Shown: positions 34,387 to 43,774, counted from the stretch's first letter. The stretch is DNA of 64,000 nt from Lysobacter capsici (GCF_014779555.2 NZ_CP094357.1:2232001-2296000); one strand, 5' to 3'. Notes: generated by a model from the letters alone, not told the origin. Translations and numbers: made by a program.

Positions 34387-35601
34387 ATGAGCGAATCCGA
34401 GTCCCGCGCCGCCGTCGCCACGGCCGCCGCATCCGGTCTTCCACCCAGCGCCGCGTCGCAGCGCGCAGCGATCGGCGCGGTCGAGCGCCTGTCGACCCGC
34501 GTCGCCTTCTTCATCGCCGGGCTGGCGATGGCCGCGTGGGCGCCGCTGGTGCCGTACGCCAAGGCGCGCACCGGCGTCGACGACGGCACCCTGGGCCTGT
34601 TGCTGCTCGCGCTGGGCGCCGGTTCGCTGGTGACCATGCCGCTGACCGGTGCGATCGCCGGCCGCTACGGTTGCCGGCGGGTGATCCTGCTGGCCAGCGC
34701 GGTGGTCTGCGCGACCTTGCCGCTGCTCGCGCATTTCTCCGGCGTGCCGGCGATGGCGCTGACCTTGTTCGTGTTCGGCGCGGCGATCGGCACCATCGAC
34801 GTGGCGATCAACATCCAGGCGGTAATCGTCGAAAAGGCCAGCGGCCGCGCGTTGATGTCGGGCTTCCACGGCTTCTTCAGCGTCGGCGGCATCGCCGGCG
34901 CGGGCCTGGTCAGCGCGATGCTGTGGTGGCAGGTCTCGCCGTTGAACGCGGCGCTGAGCGTGGCGGTGTTGCTCGCGCTGCTGATGCTGTTCGGTGGCCG
35001 CGGCCTGCTGCGCTACGGCGACGACAGCCACGGCGGCGGCTCGATGTTCGTGTTGCCGCACGGCATCGTGATCCTGCTCGGCGCGCTGTGTTTCATCGTG
35101 TTCCTGGCCGAGGGCGCGATGCTCGACTGGAGCGCGCTGCTGCTGGTGTCGCAGCGCGCGGTCGACGCCAGCGTGGCCGGCATCGGCTATGCGGTGTTCG
35201 CCGCGGCGATGACCATCGGCCGCTTCAACGGCGATCGCATCGTGCAACGATTCGGTCCGCGGCCGATCCTGGCGGTGGGTGGTGCTTGCGCCGCGGCCGG
35301 GTTCCTGTTGGCCGCGCTGATTCCATCGGCGGCCACTACGTTGATCGGTTTCGCGCTCGTGGGCTTCGGCTGCTCCAACATCGTGCCGGTGCTGTTCACC
35401 GCCGCCGGCAATCAGAAAGCGATGCCGTCGGGTCCGGCGATCTCGGCGATCAGCACCTTGGGTTATGCCGGCATCCTGACCGGCCCGGCCGGGATCGGCT
35501 GGATCGCCAAGATCAGCAGCCTGCCGCTGGCGTTCGTGGTGCTGGGCCTGGCCTTGATCGCGGTCGCGGCCAGCGCGCGGATCGTCGCGGCCAGGCGCTG
35601 A
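34387..35601 (+). CDS. MFS transporter, YbjJ-like
   Basis: The product has 404 residues. It has 12 predicted transmembrane segments after a 35-residue Ser/Ala-rich cytoplasmic leader, beginning TRVAFFIAGLAMAAWAPLVP. The MFS loop motif is seen as GAIAGRYGCRRV, and TM5-6 contain MSGFHGFFSVGGIAGAG, shared with the YbjJ/fucose-permease-like group. The substrate cannot be read from the sequence. The preceding DeoR gene suggests a sugar or sugar derivative (inference). It is convergent with yaiI, leaving only 18 bp. Confidence 0.88.
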   Translation: MSESESRAAVATAAASGLPPSAASQRAAIGAVERLSTRVAFFIAGLAMAAWAPLVPYAKARTGVDDGTLGLLLLALGAGSLVTMPLTGAIAGRYGCRRVILLASAVVCATLPLLAHFSGVPAMALTLFVFGAAIGTIDVAINIQAVIVEKASGRALMSGFHGFFSVGGIAGAGLVSAMLWWQVSPLNAALSVAVLLALLMLFGGRGLLRYGDDSHGGGSMFVLPHGIVILLGALCFIVFLAEGAMLDWSALLLVSQRAVDASVAGIGYAVFAAAMTIGRFNGDRIVQRFGPRPILAVGGACAAAGFLLAALIPSAATTLIGFALVGFGCSNIVPVLFTAAGNQKAMPSGPAISAISTLGYAGILTGPAGIGWIAKISSLPLAFVVLGLALIAVAASARIVAARR

Positions 35602-35619
35602 ACTGGTCTGGCGCGGCGC

Positions 35620-36087
35620 TCAGCGCGGGCGTCGCGCCAGCCAGCGATCGAGCTGCGCGGCGAAGGCTTGCCGGTCGCGCGCGTGAAACGCCGGCGGGCC
35701 GCCGGTCTGGATGCCGGCGCCGCGCAGTTCGTCCATGAAATTGCGCACCGACAAACGTTCGGCGATGTTGTCGCGGGTATACAGATCGCCGCGCGGATTG
35801 AGCGCGAGCGCGCCTTTTTCCAGCGCCAGCGAGGCCAGGGGAATGTCCTGGGTCACCACCAGATCGCCGGCCGCGAGCCGCTGCACGATTTCGTTGTCGG
35901 CGCTGTCCAATCCGCCGAGCACCTGGATGGCGCGAATGAAACGCGACGGCGGCGTGCGCAGCCACTGATTCGCGACCAGGGTCAACGGCAGTTGCGCGCG
36001 TTCGGCGGCGCGGAACAGGATTTCCTTGATCACGACCGGGCAGGCGTCGGCGTCGACCCAGATCTGCGGCGAAGCGGTGGCGGTCAT
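35620..36087 (-). CDS. YaiI/YqxD family protein (DUF188, PIN-like)
   Basis: The product has 155 residues, like Escherichia coli YaiI. The family signature [33 protein letters not shown] in outline opens the protein. [25 protein letters not shown] and [26 protein letters not shown] follow. The acidic residues (VDADAC, SADNEI, TQDIPLA) are laid out like a PIN-type nuclease site, but activity is unproven. The ATG at 36087 matches the family start; the open frame runs on upstream. It is divergent from the GST gene. Confidence 0.9.
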   Translation of the reverse strand: MTATASPQIWVDADACPVVIKEILFRAAERAQLPLTLVANQWLRTPPSRFIRAIQVLGGLDSADNEIVQRLAAGDLVVTQDIPLASLALEKGALALNPRGDLYTRDNIAERLSVRNFMDELRGAGIQTGGPPAFHARDRQAFAAQLDRWLARRPR

Positions 36088-36226
36088 GGCGTGGCGAAGC
36101 CGGTCCTGGCGGGCGAAGCCGGCAGTGTGACCGCGTTGGCCGGGCGCGTCATCGGCTGGAGTCGCGGGCCGACTGCCGCCGCGAATCCCCGCTACCATGC
36201 CGCATCGCCCACGCCGGACGCGCCTG

Positions 36227-36907
36227 ATGATCAAGGTCCATCACCTCAACAATTCCCGCTCGCAGCGCGTGCTGTGGCTGCTGGAGGAGCTCGAGCTGCC
36301 GTACGAGGTGATCCGCTACCAGCGCGATCCCAAGACCATGCTGGCGCCGAAGGAATTGCGCGCGATCCATCCGTTGGGCAAATCGCCGGTGGTCGAACTC
36401 GATGGCCAGGTGCTGGCCGAATCGGCCGCGATCATCGAAACCCTGACCGAGCGCTACGACAGCGAACACCGGGTGTCGCCGCCGCTGCAGCCGCTGGAGG
36501 GCGAGGAGCGCATGCGCTATCGCTATTGGCTGCATTACGCCGAGGGTTCGGCGATGCCGCCGTTGCTGCTCAGTCTGGTGTTCTCGCGCCTGAAGCAGGC
36601 GCCGATGCCGTTCTTCGTCAAGCCGGTCGCGCGCGGCATCGCCGACAAGGCGCTGTCCTCGTTCGTCGGGCCGCAGTTGAAGCTGCATCTGGACTACATC
36701 GAAAGCGAACTGGGCCAGCGCGCGTGGTTCGCCGGCGAGCGCTTCACCGCGGCCGACATCCAGATGAGCTTTCCGGTCGAAGCGGCGATGGCGCGGGCGA
36801 AGGACGGCCAGCGTCCGCGCATGCAGGCTTTCGTCGAGCGCATCCAGGCCCGGCCGGCCTATCAGCGCGCGCTGGAGAAGGGCGGGCCGTATTCGTTGCT
36901 GAGCTGA
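36227..36907 (+). CDS. Glutathione S-transferase family protein
   Basis: The product has 226 residues. The thioredoxin-fold N-domain starts at once ([27 protein letters not shown]). NNSRS takes the catalytic-loop place, and [24 protein letters not shown] holds the cis-Pro and the Glu-Ser glutathione-binding pair. The helical C-domain contains [21 protein letters not shown] with the N-capping box. The glutathione substrate is unknown. The chosen ATG fits the fold start; an ATG at 36197 would add ten residues. A TACCAT box at 36193-36198 may be the -10. Confidence 0.9.
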   Translation: MIKVHHLNNSRSQRVLWLLEELELPYEVIRYQRDPKTMLAPKELRAIHPLGKSPVVELDGQVLAESAAIIETLTERYDSEHRVSPPLQPLEGEERMRYRYWLHYAEGSAMPPLLLSLVFSRLKQAPMPFFVKPVARGIADKALSSFVGPQLKLHLDYIESELGQRAWFAGERFTAADIQMSFPVEAAMARAKDGQRPRMQAFVERIQARPAYQRALEKGGPYSLLS

Positions 36908-37033
36908 GCCGGGTTCAGCAGCGATCGATCCATGGGCGACCGCTGCGGGCGGCGACTTGGATTGCCGGGTCCGCGCACCCATTAAACCGGTGCCGTCGCT
37001 TCGACGGGTTTCGCCATCGGCTTTCAGGTCAGC

Positions 37034-38596
37034 ATGCACGCACTGCGATTCGACAACGCCTTCGTCCGCGAACTGCCCGGCGACCCGGACATCGCGTCGG
37101 GCATCCGTCAGGTGCACGGCGCCTTGTACTCGCGGGTCGAACCCACGCCGGTGCAGGCGCCGCGGGTGCTGGCGTATTCGGCCGAAATGGCCGCGACCCT
37201 CGGCCTCGACGCCGCCGACGTCGCCAGCGAAACCTTCGCCGCGGTGTTCGGCGGTAATGCGCTGCTGGACGGAATGGAGCCGTACGCGGCCAATTACGGC
37301 GGCCATCAGTTCGGCCAGTGGGCCGGACAACTCGGCGACGGCCGCGCGATCTCGCTCGGCGAAACCGTCAACGCCGCCGGCGAGCGCTGGGAACTGCAAC
37401 TCAAGGGCGCCGGCCCGACCCCGTACTCGCGCAGCGCCGACGGCCGCGCGGTGCTGCGTTCGTCGATACGCGAATTTTTGTGCAGCGAGGCCATGCATCA
37501 CCTCGGCGTGCCGACCACGCGCGCGCTGAGCCTGGTCGGCACCGGCGAGTCGGTGGTCCGCGACATGTTCTACGACGGCCATCCGCAGGCTGAGCCGGGC
37601 GCGATCGTGTGCCGGGTCGCTCCGTCGTTCATCCGCTTCGGCAATTTCGAACTGCCGGCCTCGCGCGGCGAAAACGAGTTGCTGCGGCAATTGCTCGATT
37701 TCTGCATCCGTCGCGATTTCCCGCATCTGTCGGGCGAGGGCGAGGCGCTGTATGCGCGCTGGTTCGTTGAGGTGTGCGAACGCACCGCGGCGCTGATGGC
37801 GCACTGGCAGCGGGTCGGTTTCGTGCATGGGGTGATGAACACCGACAACCTGTCGATTCTCGGCCTGACCATCGATTACGGTCCGTATGGCTGGGTTGAC
37901 AATTACGATCCGGACTGGACCCCGAACACCACCGACGCCGGCCGTCGCCGCTATCGCTTTGGTCAGCAGCCGCAGGTTGCGTACTGGAATCTGAGCCGGT
38001 TGGCCGGTGCCTTGTCGCCATTGATCGCGGTCGAGCTGTTGCAGGACGGGCTGCGCCGTTTCGTCGAGGCCTATAACCAGGCCGAGCGCGACAGCATCGC
38101 GCGCAAGCTCGGCCTGCGCGATTGCGGCGACGAGGATGTCGCGCTGATTCAGGAATTGCGCGAGTGGCTGCAGGCCTATGAGGTCGATATGACGATCTTC
38201 TTCCGTGCGCTGGCGTCGGTTGAGATCGAGCGCGAGGCGCCCGATCCGGGCGTATTCGCCGATGCGTATTACGACCCGGACAAGGCAAGCGCCGGCGAGT
38301 CGGCCTTGCGCGCGTGGCTGACGCGTTATGCCGCGCGTGTACGCGAGGATGCGACGCCGGCGGCGCAGCGGGTCGAGCGCATGAACGCGGTGAACCCGCG
38401 CTATGTGCTGCGCAACTATCTGGCCCAGCAGGCGATCGATCGGGCCGAGCAGGGCGATTTCGATGGCATCGCCGAATTGCTGGAGGTGATGCGGCGGCCT
38501 TATCAGGATCAGCCCGGACGCGAGGCGTTCGCGGCGAAGCGGCCGGATTGGGCGCGGGAGAAGGCGGGGTGTTCGATGTTGTCTTGCAGTTCTTGA
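37034..38596 (+). CDS. selO: Protein adenylyltransferase SelO (YdiU/UPF0061)
   Basis: The product has 520 residues. It is a pseudokinase fold that AMPylates Ser/Thr/Tyr of proteins, linked to redox stress. Clear motifs are [18 protein letters not shown] (ATP binding), [30 protein letters not shown] in outline, [24 protein letters not shown] (inverted catalytic loop) and the C-terminal GCSMLSCSS. The Cys near the end (CSS) occupies the site of selenocysteine in eukaryotic SelO, so this is the Cys form. No strong ribosome site is seen. It is the only gene here with a direct redox-AMPylation assignment; its neighbours do not form an obvious operon. Confidence 0.95.
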   Translation: MHALRFDNAFVRELPGDPDIASGIRQVHGALYSRVEPTPVQAPRVLAYSAEMAATLGLDAADVASETFAAVFGGNALLDGMEPYAANYGGHQFGQWAGQLGDGRAISLGETVNAAGERWELQLKGAGPTPYSRSADGRAVLRSSIREFLCSEAMHHLGVPTTRALSLVGTGESVVRDMFYDGHPQAEPGAIVCRVAPSFIRFGNFELPASRGENELLRQLLDFCIRRDFPHLSGEGEALYARWFVEVCERTAALMAHWQRVGFVHGVMNTDNLSILGLTIDYGPYGWVDNYDPDWTPNTTDAGRRRYRFGQQPQVAYWNLSRLAGALSPLIAVELLQDGLRRFVEAYNQAERDSIARKLGLRDCGDEDVALIQELREWLQAYEVDMTIFFRALASVEIEREAPDPGVFADAYYDPDKASAGESALRAWLTRYAARVREDATPAAQRVERMNAVNPRYVLRNYLAQQAIDRAEQGDFDGIAELLEVMRRPYQDQPGREAFAAKRPDWAREKAGCSMLSCSS

Positions 38597-38670
38597 GTCG
38601 GGTTGCGGGGTGCGGCGTTTCTACGGGCGCCGGGCGCTGTCGTTCTGGTGGGGTGCGTCGTGGTTGGGGG

Positions 38671-38701
38671 TTCGCGGTCGCGGCTTGCGCCGCTCCTACA
38701 G
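38671..38701. repeat. Single right arm of the GTAGGAGCGGC repeat
   Basis: The text cgcggtcgcggcttgcgccg followed by ctcctacag matches the right half of the two-arm repeats at 7610-7709 and elsewhere. No left arm is present. Confidence 0.75.
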
Positions 38702-38786
38702 TCGCTTTCGTGGTGCGCGCTTTAGAACGGATTTCGAGGCGGCGACTCGAGCACACTGAGCCATCTCAACTGTCTGCGATCGCTGC

Positions 38787-39656
38787 ATGAATCCCGCACC
38801 GAGCCTGCGCGTGCTCACCCACCGCGATACCGATCTTCACGCCGCGTACTGCGATTATGTCGCGCAGGTCTTCACCCAGGCCGACTTCCGTCGCTGGTGC
38901 GAATGGGGGCAGTGGAGCGAGGACTATCTCGCGTTCTGCCTGTTCCAGGACGGGCGCGTGGTCGCCAATGCCTCGGCGATGCGCATGCGGCTGGTGATCG
39001 AGGGCGCGCAGGTCGACGGTTGACAGTTCGGCGCGGTCGGGTGTCTGCCGGAATTGCGTGGGCGCGGTCTGGCGCGCGCGGCGATGCAGGCGGCGTTGGC
39101 GCATTGCGGCGACGCGCCGATACTGCTGTTCGCCAACGAGCGGGTGCTCGATTTCTATCCGCGCTTCGGTTTCGCGCCCGCGCCGCAGAGTCTGTTCGCG
39201 CTCGACTGGTTGGCGCATCCCGAGCCCACGCAAGCGCCGGCGCTGGATCTGGCCGATCCGTCGGTGCGCGCGGCGTTCCTGCGCGCCGCCGCGTCGGCGC
39301 GGCCGGTCAGCCAGCGCTTCGGCGCGCGCGACTACGGCCGCACCGCGACCTGGTATGCCGCCAACGGTTACGCCAGCCCGCTGCACCGGCTGGACGAGGA
39401 TGTCTGGGTGTTCGCCCAGACCGAGGACGGGGTGTTGACGATCGAGGACGTGTTCGCCGCGGCGCCGGTCGATTGGCCGGCCGCGATCGGGCGATTGATC
39501 GACCAGCCGATTCGCGAGCTGCGCTTCGGCTTTACTCCGCAACGCGACTGGCCGCGGGCGCGGGTGCTGGGCGAGGAGGCCGATGCCGGCCTGTTCGTGC
39601 GCAATCTGACGACAGGCTCGTTGCCGAGCCGATTTCCGCTGCTGGCGCGGACCTGA
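38787..39656 (+). pseudogene. GNAT N-acetyltransferase split by an in-frame TGA
   Basis: One continuous frame of 290 codons is interrupted only by TGA at 39021-39023. The first part (78 residues, MNPAPSLRVLTHRDTDLHAA) ends EGAQVDG. The part after the stop resumes in the same frame with QFGAVGCLPELRGRGLARAAMQAAL, which is the acetyl-CoA-binding motif A of GNAT enzymes (R-G-x-G-x-A pattern). It continues with NERVLDFYPRFGFAPA and a long C-terminal domain. The two parts belong to one Eis/GNAT-like enzyme. The change could be TGG (Trp) to TGA, a sequencing error, or readthrough. No frameshift is needed. The downstream half alone could start from TTG at 39054 but would lose half of the fold. Confidence 0.8.
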
Positions 39657-39667
39657 GTCCGGCCGGC

Positions 39668-39722
39668 GCGGTGGTTGCCGCGGCCGCGGTCCCGGTGGTT
39701 GCGGCCGTCGCGGCAACCGCCG
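39668..39722. other. GC-rich hairpin between convergent genes
   Basis: The text cggtggttgccgcg pairs with cgcggcaaccgccg (one G-T) around a 25-nt loop. It sits between the GNAT pseudogene and the convergent 38-residue gene. There is no T tail, so a terminator role is only possible. Confidence 0.4.
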
Positions 39723-39732
39723 GGCAGGGCGC

Positions 39733-39849
39733 TCAGACCGGGGCGAAGCCCTTGGTGGTCTTCTTTTCGTTCTTCTCGGTGCGCTTTTCCTTCATGGTCT
39801 TGGCCGGTTTCTTCTTGGTTTCCTTCTTGCGGTCCATGCCCTTGCTCAT
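39733..39849 (-). CDS. 38-residue Lys-rich protein
   Basis: A complete frame from ATG at 39849 (with GAGGA 9 bases upstream) to stop encodes MSKGMDRKKETKKKPAKTMK and 18 further residues, ending TTKGFAPV. Fifteen of 38 residues are Lys, with several Glu/Thr. Sequence-alike short basic proteins exist in related bacteria as far as I recall, with no known role. RNA or nucleoid binding is a guess from charge. It lies between the GNAT pseudogene and the next plus-strand gene. The good ribosome site argues that it is real. Confidence 0.65.
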   Translation of the reverse strand: MSKGMDRKKETKKKPAKTMKEKRTEKNEKKTTKGFAPV

Positions 39850-40004
39850 GACGTTTTCCTCGCTGGATGACGGTGCGGCGCGGCGGATGCCGGGCGCCTG
39901 GGCGCAGTATGCGCCCGCGCAGGCGTTCGTGTGAGTGGACGACGGTCGCCGGCCTGCGCGGCGCGGGCTAATCTGCCGGCTCGGCGGCAAGCCAGGGCGA
40001 GGGC

Positions 40005-40529
40005 ATGAGCAAGAACACGGTGATCAAGAACAGAGTCGTCGATTTCGAGTCGTTGTCCGCCCGGATCGAGAAAGTCCGGGCCGCGCCGGACAGTCGCCAT
40101 TTCATAATCGATCTGGTCGCGATCACCCGTCCGTCCGGGCAGCGGGGTTGTTTCGTGTGCGGCTTTCCGTTGTGGGACAGCGGCGGGTTGGCCGAGGACG
40201 CGACAGCGATCTGTATCGATTGCTCGTACTCGTACGTAACCGCGCCCGATTACGGACCGTCGCTCGCGCAGTTCAGGCTGCGCGTGGAAAACGCCAATCG
40301 GCAGGCGCAGATGCTGTCGGTCAGGATGAATAACCGGCAAGCCATCGATGCCGCGACGCTTTCGGCCTTGGTCGTGGGCCTGCCCTTGAGTGAGGTGGAG
40401 TTCTATCTCGGGCTACCGAAGGAAGACCTCACCAGTCTCGATTACGGCCTGGAAGTGGCCCGTTGGCGGGTGGCCGGCGCCGAATTCGAGCTTTGGTTTC
40501 AAACCCAGGTCTGCATATCGGTGAAGTAG
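40005..40529 (+). CDS. Hypothetical protein with two Cys pairs
   Basis: The product has 174 residues and no signal peptide or membrane segment. Two CxxC pairs (C-F-V-C-G and C-I-D-C-S, about 20 residues apart) look like a small zinc ribbon in the N-terminal half. The C-terminal half has a helix ending VVGLPLSEVEFYLGLPKEDL and a strand-rich end. I do not recognise a family. Upstream is cgagggcATG. It could be a zinc-binding adaptor; nothing in the context supports a specific role. Its GC is slightly lower than that of its neighbours. Confidence 0.7.
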   Translation: MSKNTVIKNRVVDFESLSARIEKVRAAPDSRHFIIDLVAITRPSGQRGCFVCGFPLWDSGGLAEDATAICIDCSYSYVTAPDYGPSLAQFRLRVENANRQAQMLSVRMNNRQAIDAATLSALVVGLPLSEVEFYLGLPKEDLTSLDYGLEVARWRVAGAEFELWFQTQVCISVK

Positions 40530-40611
40530 TTTCACCGTTGCGCCGCCGGGCCGGTGGGTCGTGGCCGCGGCGTCCGCCCTGGAATCGGCCCGACGCCGGA
40601 GCGGCAGCGCC

Positions 40612-40620
40612 TGATACCAT
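40612..40620 (+). promoter_or_regulatory. Extended -10 (TGaTACCAT), predicting leaderless ABC-F mRNA
   Basis: TG-n-TACCAT (TACCAT at 40615-40620) ends 6 nt before the ATG at 40627. Transcription from this box would begin at or next to the start codon, giving a leaderless message. Confidence 0.45.
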
Positions 40621-40626
40621 GGGCGG

Positions 40627-42528
40627 ATGCCTTTGATCACTGTCCAAAACGTCGACTACAGCGTCGGCGGCCCGCTCCTGCTCGAAAACGTCGAATTGTC
40701 CATCGAACCGGGCGAACGCATCGCCCTGATCGGTCGCAACGGCGCGGGCAAGTCCACGCTCATGAAACTGCTCGCTGGCGAAATTCACGCCGACGACGGC
40801 GAGATTCGCCGCGAAGGCAACGTCCGCATCGCCCGGCTCGAACAGGAGGTCCCGCCCGGCGCGACCGGCACCGTGTTCGACGTGGTCGCCGACGGCCTGG
40901 GCGAACTCGGCCACTGGCTGGCCGAATACCACCACCTCACCCACGCCGACACCTACGACGCCGATGCGGTCGCCGACGTGCAGACCAAGATCGAGGCCGC
41001 CAACGGCTGGGGCCTGGATCAGCGCGTCACCGAGACCCTGGAACGCCTGAGCCTGGACGGCGAAGGCCTGTTCTCCGGCCTGTCCGGCGGCATGAAGCGG
41101 CGCGTGCTGCTGGCGCGCGCGCTGGTGTCGTCGCCGGACCTGCTGCTGCTCGACGAACCGACCAACCACCTCGACATCGAAGCCATCGACTGGCTCGAAC
41201 AGTTCCTCAAGTCCTGGCAGGGCGCGCTGCTGTTCGTGACCCACGACCGGCGCTTCCTGCGCGCGCTGGCGACCCGCATCGTCGAAATCGACCGCGGCCA
41301 GGTCACCAGCTGGCCCGGCGACTGGAACAACTACGTGCGTCGCCGCGAGGAGCGGCTGCACGCCGAGTCGCAGGAGAACGCGCGTTTCGACAAACTGCTG
41401 GCGCAGGAAGAAGTGTGGATCCGCCAGGGCATCAAGGCCCGACGCACCCGCGACGAAGGCCGCGTGCGCCGGCTCAAGGCGATGCGCAACGAACGCCAGG
41501 CGCGGCGCGACACGGTCGGCAACGTGCGCATGGAATTCGCGCAGTCCGAAGCCTCCGGCCGCAAGGTCGTGGAAGCCAAGGAGGTGTCGTTCGATTACGG
41601 CGGGCGGATCATGCTCGACAACATCTCGACCACGATCTTCCGCGGCGACCGGATCGGCCTGATCGGCCCCAACGGCAGCGGCAAGACCACCTTGCTCAAG
41701 GTCCTGCTGGGCGACCTGCAGCCGACCGCCGGCGAAGTGCGCGAAGGCAGCAAGCTGCAGATCGCGTATTTCGACCAATACCGCGCGACCTTACGCGAGG
41801 ACTGGAACGCGATCGAGAACGTCGCCGAGGGCCGCGAATTCGTCGAGGTCGGCGGCAAGCAGAAGCACATCATCGGCTATCTGCAGGATTTCCTGTTCAC
41901 GCCCGAACGCGCGCGCGCGCCGATCACCCGCCTGTCCGGCGGCGAGCGCAACCGCCTGCTGCTGGCCAAGCTGTTCGCCCAGCCGTCGAACCTGATGGTG
42001 ATGGACGAACCGACCAACGACCTGGACGTGGAAACGCTGGAGCTGCTCGAAGAGTTGCTCGGCGACTATCCGGGCACCTTGTTGCTGGTGAGCCACGACC
42101 GCGACTTCCTCGACAACGTGGTCACCTCGACCCTGGTGATGGAAGGCAACGGCCGGGTCGGCGAATACGTCGGCGGTTACAGCGACTGGTTGCGGCAGCG
42201 GCCGGTGGCGTCGATCGGCGCCAGCAAGGGCAGCCTGGTCGCCAAGGGCGCGGGGGCGAAATCCGAGCCCGAACCGGCGGCGCCGACGCCGGTGGTGCCG
42301 GCGGCGCCCAAGCGCAAGCTCAGCTACAAGGACGCGCGCGAACTGGAGCAACTGCCGCTGAAGATCGAACAACTGGAAACCCGGTTGGCCGAACTGACCG
42401 CGCAGATGAACCAGCCGGCGTTCTATCAACGCGACGCGGCGGCGATCAATGCGCACAACGCGACCTTGGCGCAGACGCAGGTCGAGCTGGATGCGGCGTT
42501 TGCGCGCTGGGCGGAGTTGGATGGGTGA
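40627..42528 (+). CDS. uup: ABC-F family ATPase, Uup-like
   Basis: The product has 633 residues with two ABC domains in one chain. The first has Walker A GRNGAGKST (about 37-45), signature LSGGMKRRVLLARAL and Walker B LLLLDEPTNHLD. The second has Walker A GPNGSGKTT (about 345), LSGGERNRLLLAKL and MVMDEPTNDLD. The EEVWIRQGIKARRTRDEGRVRRLK linker and a C-terminal coiled coil after an Ala/Pro hinge (ELEQLPLKIEQLETRLAELT) are Uup hallmarks. There are no membrane segments. Uup-type proteins act on ribosomes or DNA structures rather than transport. The ATG follows a possible leaderless promoter. Confidence 0.94.
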   Translation: MPLITVQNVDYSVGGPLLLENVELSIEPGERIALIGRNGAGKSTLMKLLAGEIHADDGEIRREGNVRIARLEQEVPPGATGTVFDVVADGLGELGHWLAEYHHLTHADTYDADAVADVQTKIEAANGWGLDQRVTETLERLSLDGEGLFSGLSGGMKRRVLLARALVSSPDLLLLDEPTNHLDIEAIDWLEQFLKSWQGALLFVTHDRRFLRALATRIVEIDRGQVTSWPGDWNNYVRRREERLHAESQENARFDKLLAQEEVWIRQGIKARRTRDEGRVRRLKAMRNERQARRDTVGNVRMEFAQSEASGRKVVEAKEVSFDYGGRIMLDNISTTIFRGDRIGLIGPNGSGKTTLLKVLLGDLQPTAGEVREGSKLQIAYFDQYRATLREDWNAIENVAEGREFVEVGGKQKHIIGYLQDFLFTPERARAPITRLSGGERNRLLLAKLFAQPSNLMVMDEPTNDLDVETLELLEELLGDYPGTLLLVSHDRDFLDNVVTSTLVMEGNGRVGEYVGGYSDWLRQRPVASIGASKGSLVAKGAGAKSEPEPAAPTPVVPAAPKRKLSYKDARELEQLPLKIEQLETRLAELTAQMNQPAFYQRDAAAINAHNATLAQTQVELDAAFARWAELDG

Positions 42529-42648
42529 GGGTTGCGGCGCGGCTTTGTTTGCGCCGCGTTGCCATAGATCGCCATTTTCGTGAAAGGGGCGGCGGAATGA
42601 AGGTCGCGTCGGCCATGGTTCATTCCGGACTGCGTCCTCACCAGCCGT

Positions 42649-42735
42649 CATCCCCGCGAAGGCGGGGATCCAGGGCTTCACCGATGCATTGCTCTGAAGT
42701 CTCTGGATCCCCGCCTTCGCGGGGATGACGGAATG
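42649..42735. repeat. Palindromic repeat, catccccgcgaaggcgggg type
   Basis: The left arm tcatccccgcgaaggcgggg and the right arm ccccgccttcgcggggatga are inverted partners with atccag / ctggat inside. It is the same family as 157-348. The 42529-43198 gap also carries a ggacgcgcgagcc / ggctcgcgagcgcgtcc hairpin at about 43071-43105, and no gene. Confidence 0.85.
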
Positions 42736-42802
42736 GAAGTTGCGTTGATCTTCCGTCCGCGCTCTACGTACTAAACCGCCAGCACTTCTTGATCTTCCAG
42801 AA

Positions 42803-42915
42803 CGTCATTCCCGCGAACGCGGGAATCCAGTGACTTTAGAGTAGGCACCCGCGCTACGTATCATCTAGAAGTGACGGACAAAGTCACTGGATTCCCGCGT
42901 TCGCGGGGATGACGG
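42803..42915. repeat. Palindromic repeat, cattcccgcgaacgcggga type
   Basis: The left arm gtcattcccgcgaacgcggg and the right arm cccgcgttcgcggggatgac are inverted partners. Inner tccagtgactt / aagtcactgga arms extend the palindrome. It is a second copy next to the element at 42649-42735. Confidence 0.85.
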
Positions 42916-43198
42916 GGGTAATAGGCGGCCTGCGGTCTGGTTGCGCTCTGTCCGCGGTCAATCCTTCAGCCCGCAAGCCACCGCGAACAACGTTCACTGA
43001 TATCGCTTCGATGCGCCGCGATCAGATCGGGTGGTTACGACCCCGGCCAGGGCTGGTCGCCCTGGCGTTCGCGGACGCGCGAGCCTGTGGCTCGCGAGCG
43101 CGTCCGCTCACCCCAACTTCCTTCCCTTGCGGCTCTCGCGGCCACGGTCCCTAATCGCGCCATGAGGCCCCGGACCGGGCCGGCGCGGGAGAACGGCG

Positions 43199-43774
43199 AT
43201 GGCTCGAATCACAACCACGGTGGCCCTGGCGGCCGGTCTGTTCGCGGTGTGCACGGCCGCCCCGGCCGCGGTCAAGGACGTCGCCGCGAACGGCTTCACC
43301 ATCGAGAACGAACAGACGGTGCCGGTCGATCCGGCCACCGCCTGGAAAGCCCTGGTCGGCGAGGTCGATCGCTGGTGGCCCAAGGACCACACCTGGTGGG
43401 GCGCGGGGTCCACCCTGAGCATCGACCCGCGCGCCGGCGGCTGTTTCTGCGAGATCGGCCGCGACGGCAAGCAGCAGGCGCTGCACATGACCGTGGCCTT
43501 CGTCGATCCCGGCAAGACCCTGCGCCTGCTCGGCGGGCTCGGCCCGCTGCAGGGCATGGGCCTGAGCGGGGCGATGGAATTCCGGCTCGCGCCGGCCCCG
43601 CAAGGCGGTACCCGCATCGCCTTGTACTACCGCGCCGGCGGTTACACCCCCGACGATCTGAGCAAGTTCGTACCGGTGATCGACAAGGTCCAGGGCCTGC
43701 AACTGGCCGGGCTCGCCGATTACCTGCGCAAGCCGGCGGACACGGCCAAACCAAAGGCGGACGCGACCCCATGA
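43199..43774 (+). CDS. Exported SRPBCC-like (START-fold) protein
   Basis: The product has 191 residues with a signal peptide (about 1-24, LAAGLFAVCTAAPAA). The mature part matches the SRPBCC/polyketide-cyclase-like outline: FTIENEQTVPVDPATAWKALV, DRWWPKDHTWWG, GGCFCEI, MTVAFVDPGKTLRLLGGLGPLQ in outline, and GTRIALYYRAGGY, ending in a helix (FVPVIDKVQGLQLAGLADYL). Such folds bind hydrophobic ligands; the ligand is unknown. GGGAG precedes the ATG. Its stop overlaps the AraC start (ATGA, 43771-43774), so the pair is cotranslated. Confidence 0.82.
   Translation: MARITTTVALAAGLFAVCTAAPAAVKDVAANGFTIENEQTVPVDPATAWKALVGEVDRWWPKDHTWWGAGSTLSIDPRAGGCFCEIGRDGKQQALHMTVAFVDPGKTLRLLGGLGPLQGMGLSGAMEFRLAPAPQGGTRIALYYRAGGYTPDDLSKFVPVIDKVQGLQLAGLADYLRKPADTAKPKADATP

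Noticed and set aside
39021..39023. Selenocysteine at the GNAT in-frame TGA
   Set aside because: GNAT enzymes do not use a selenocysteine here, no selA/selB-type gene is in view and no convincing SECIS-like hairpin follows. The nearby selO is the Cys form.
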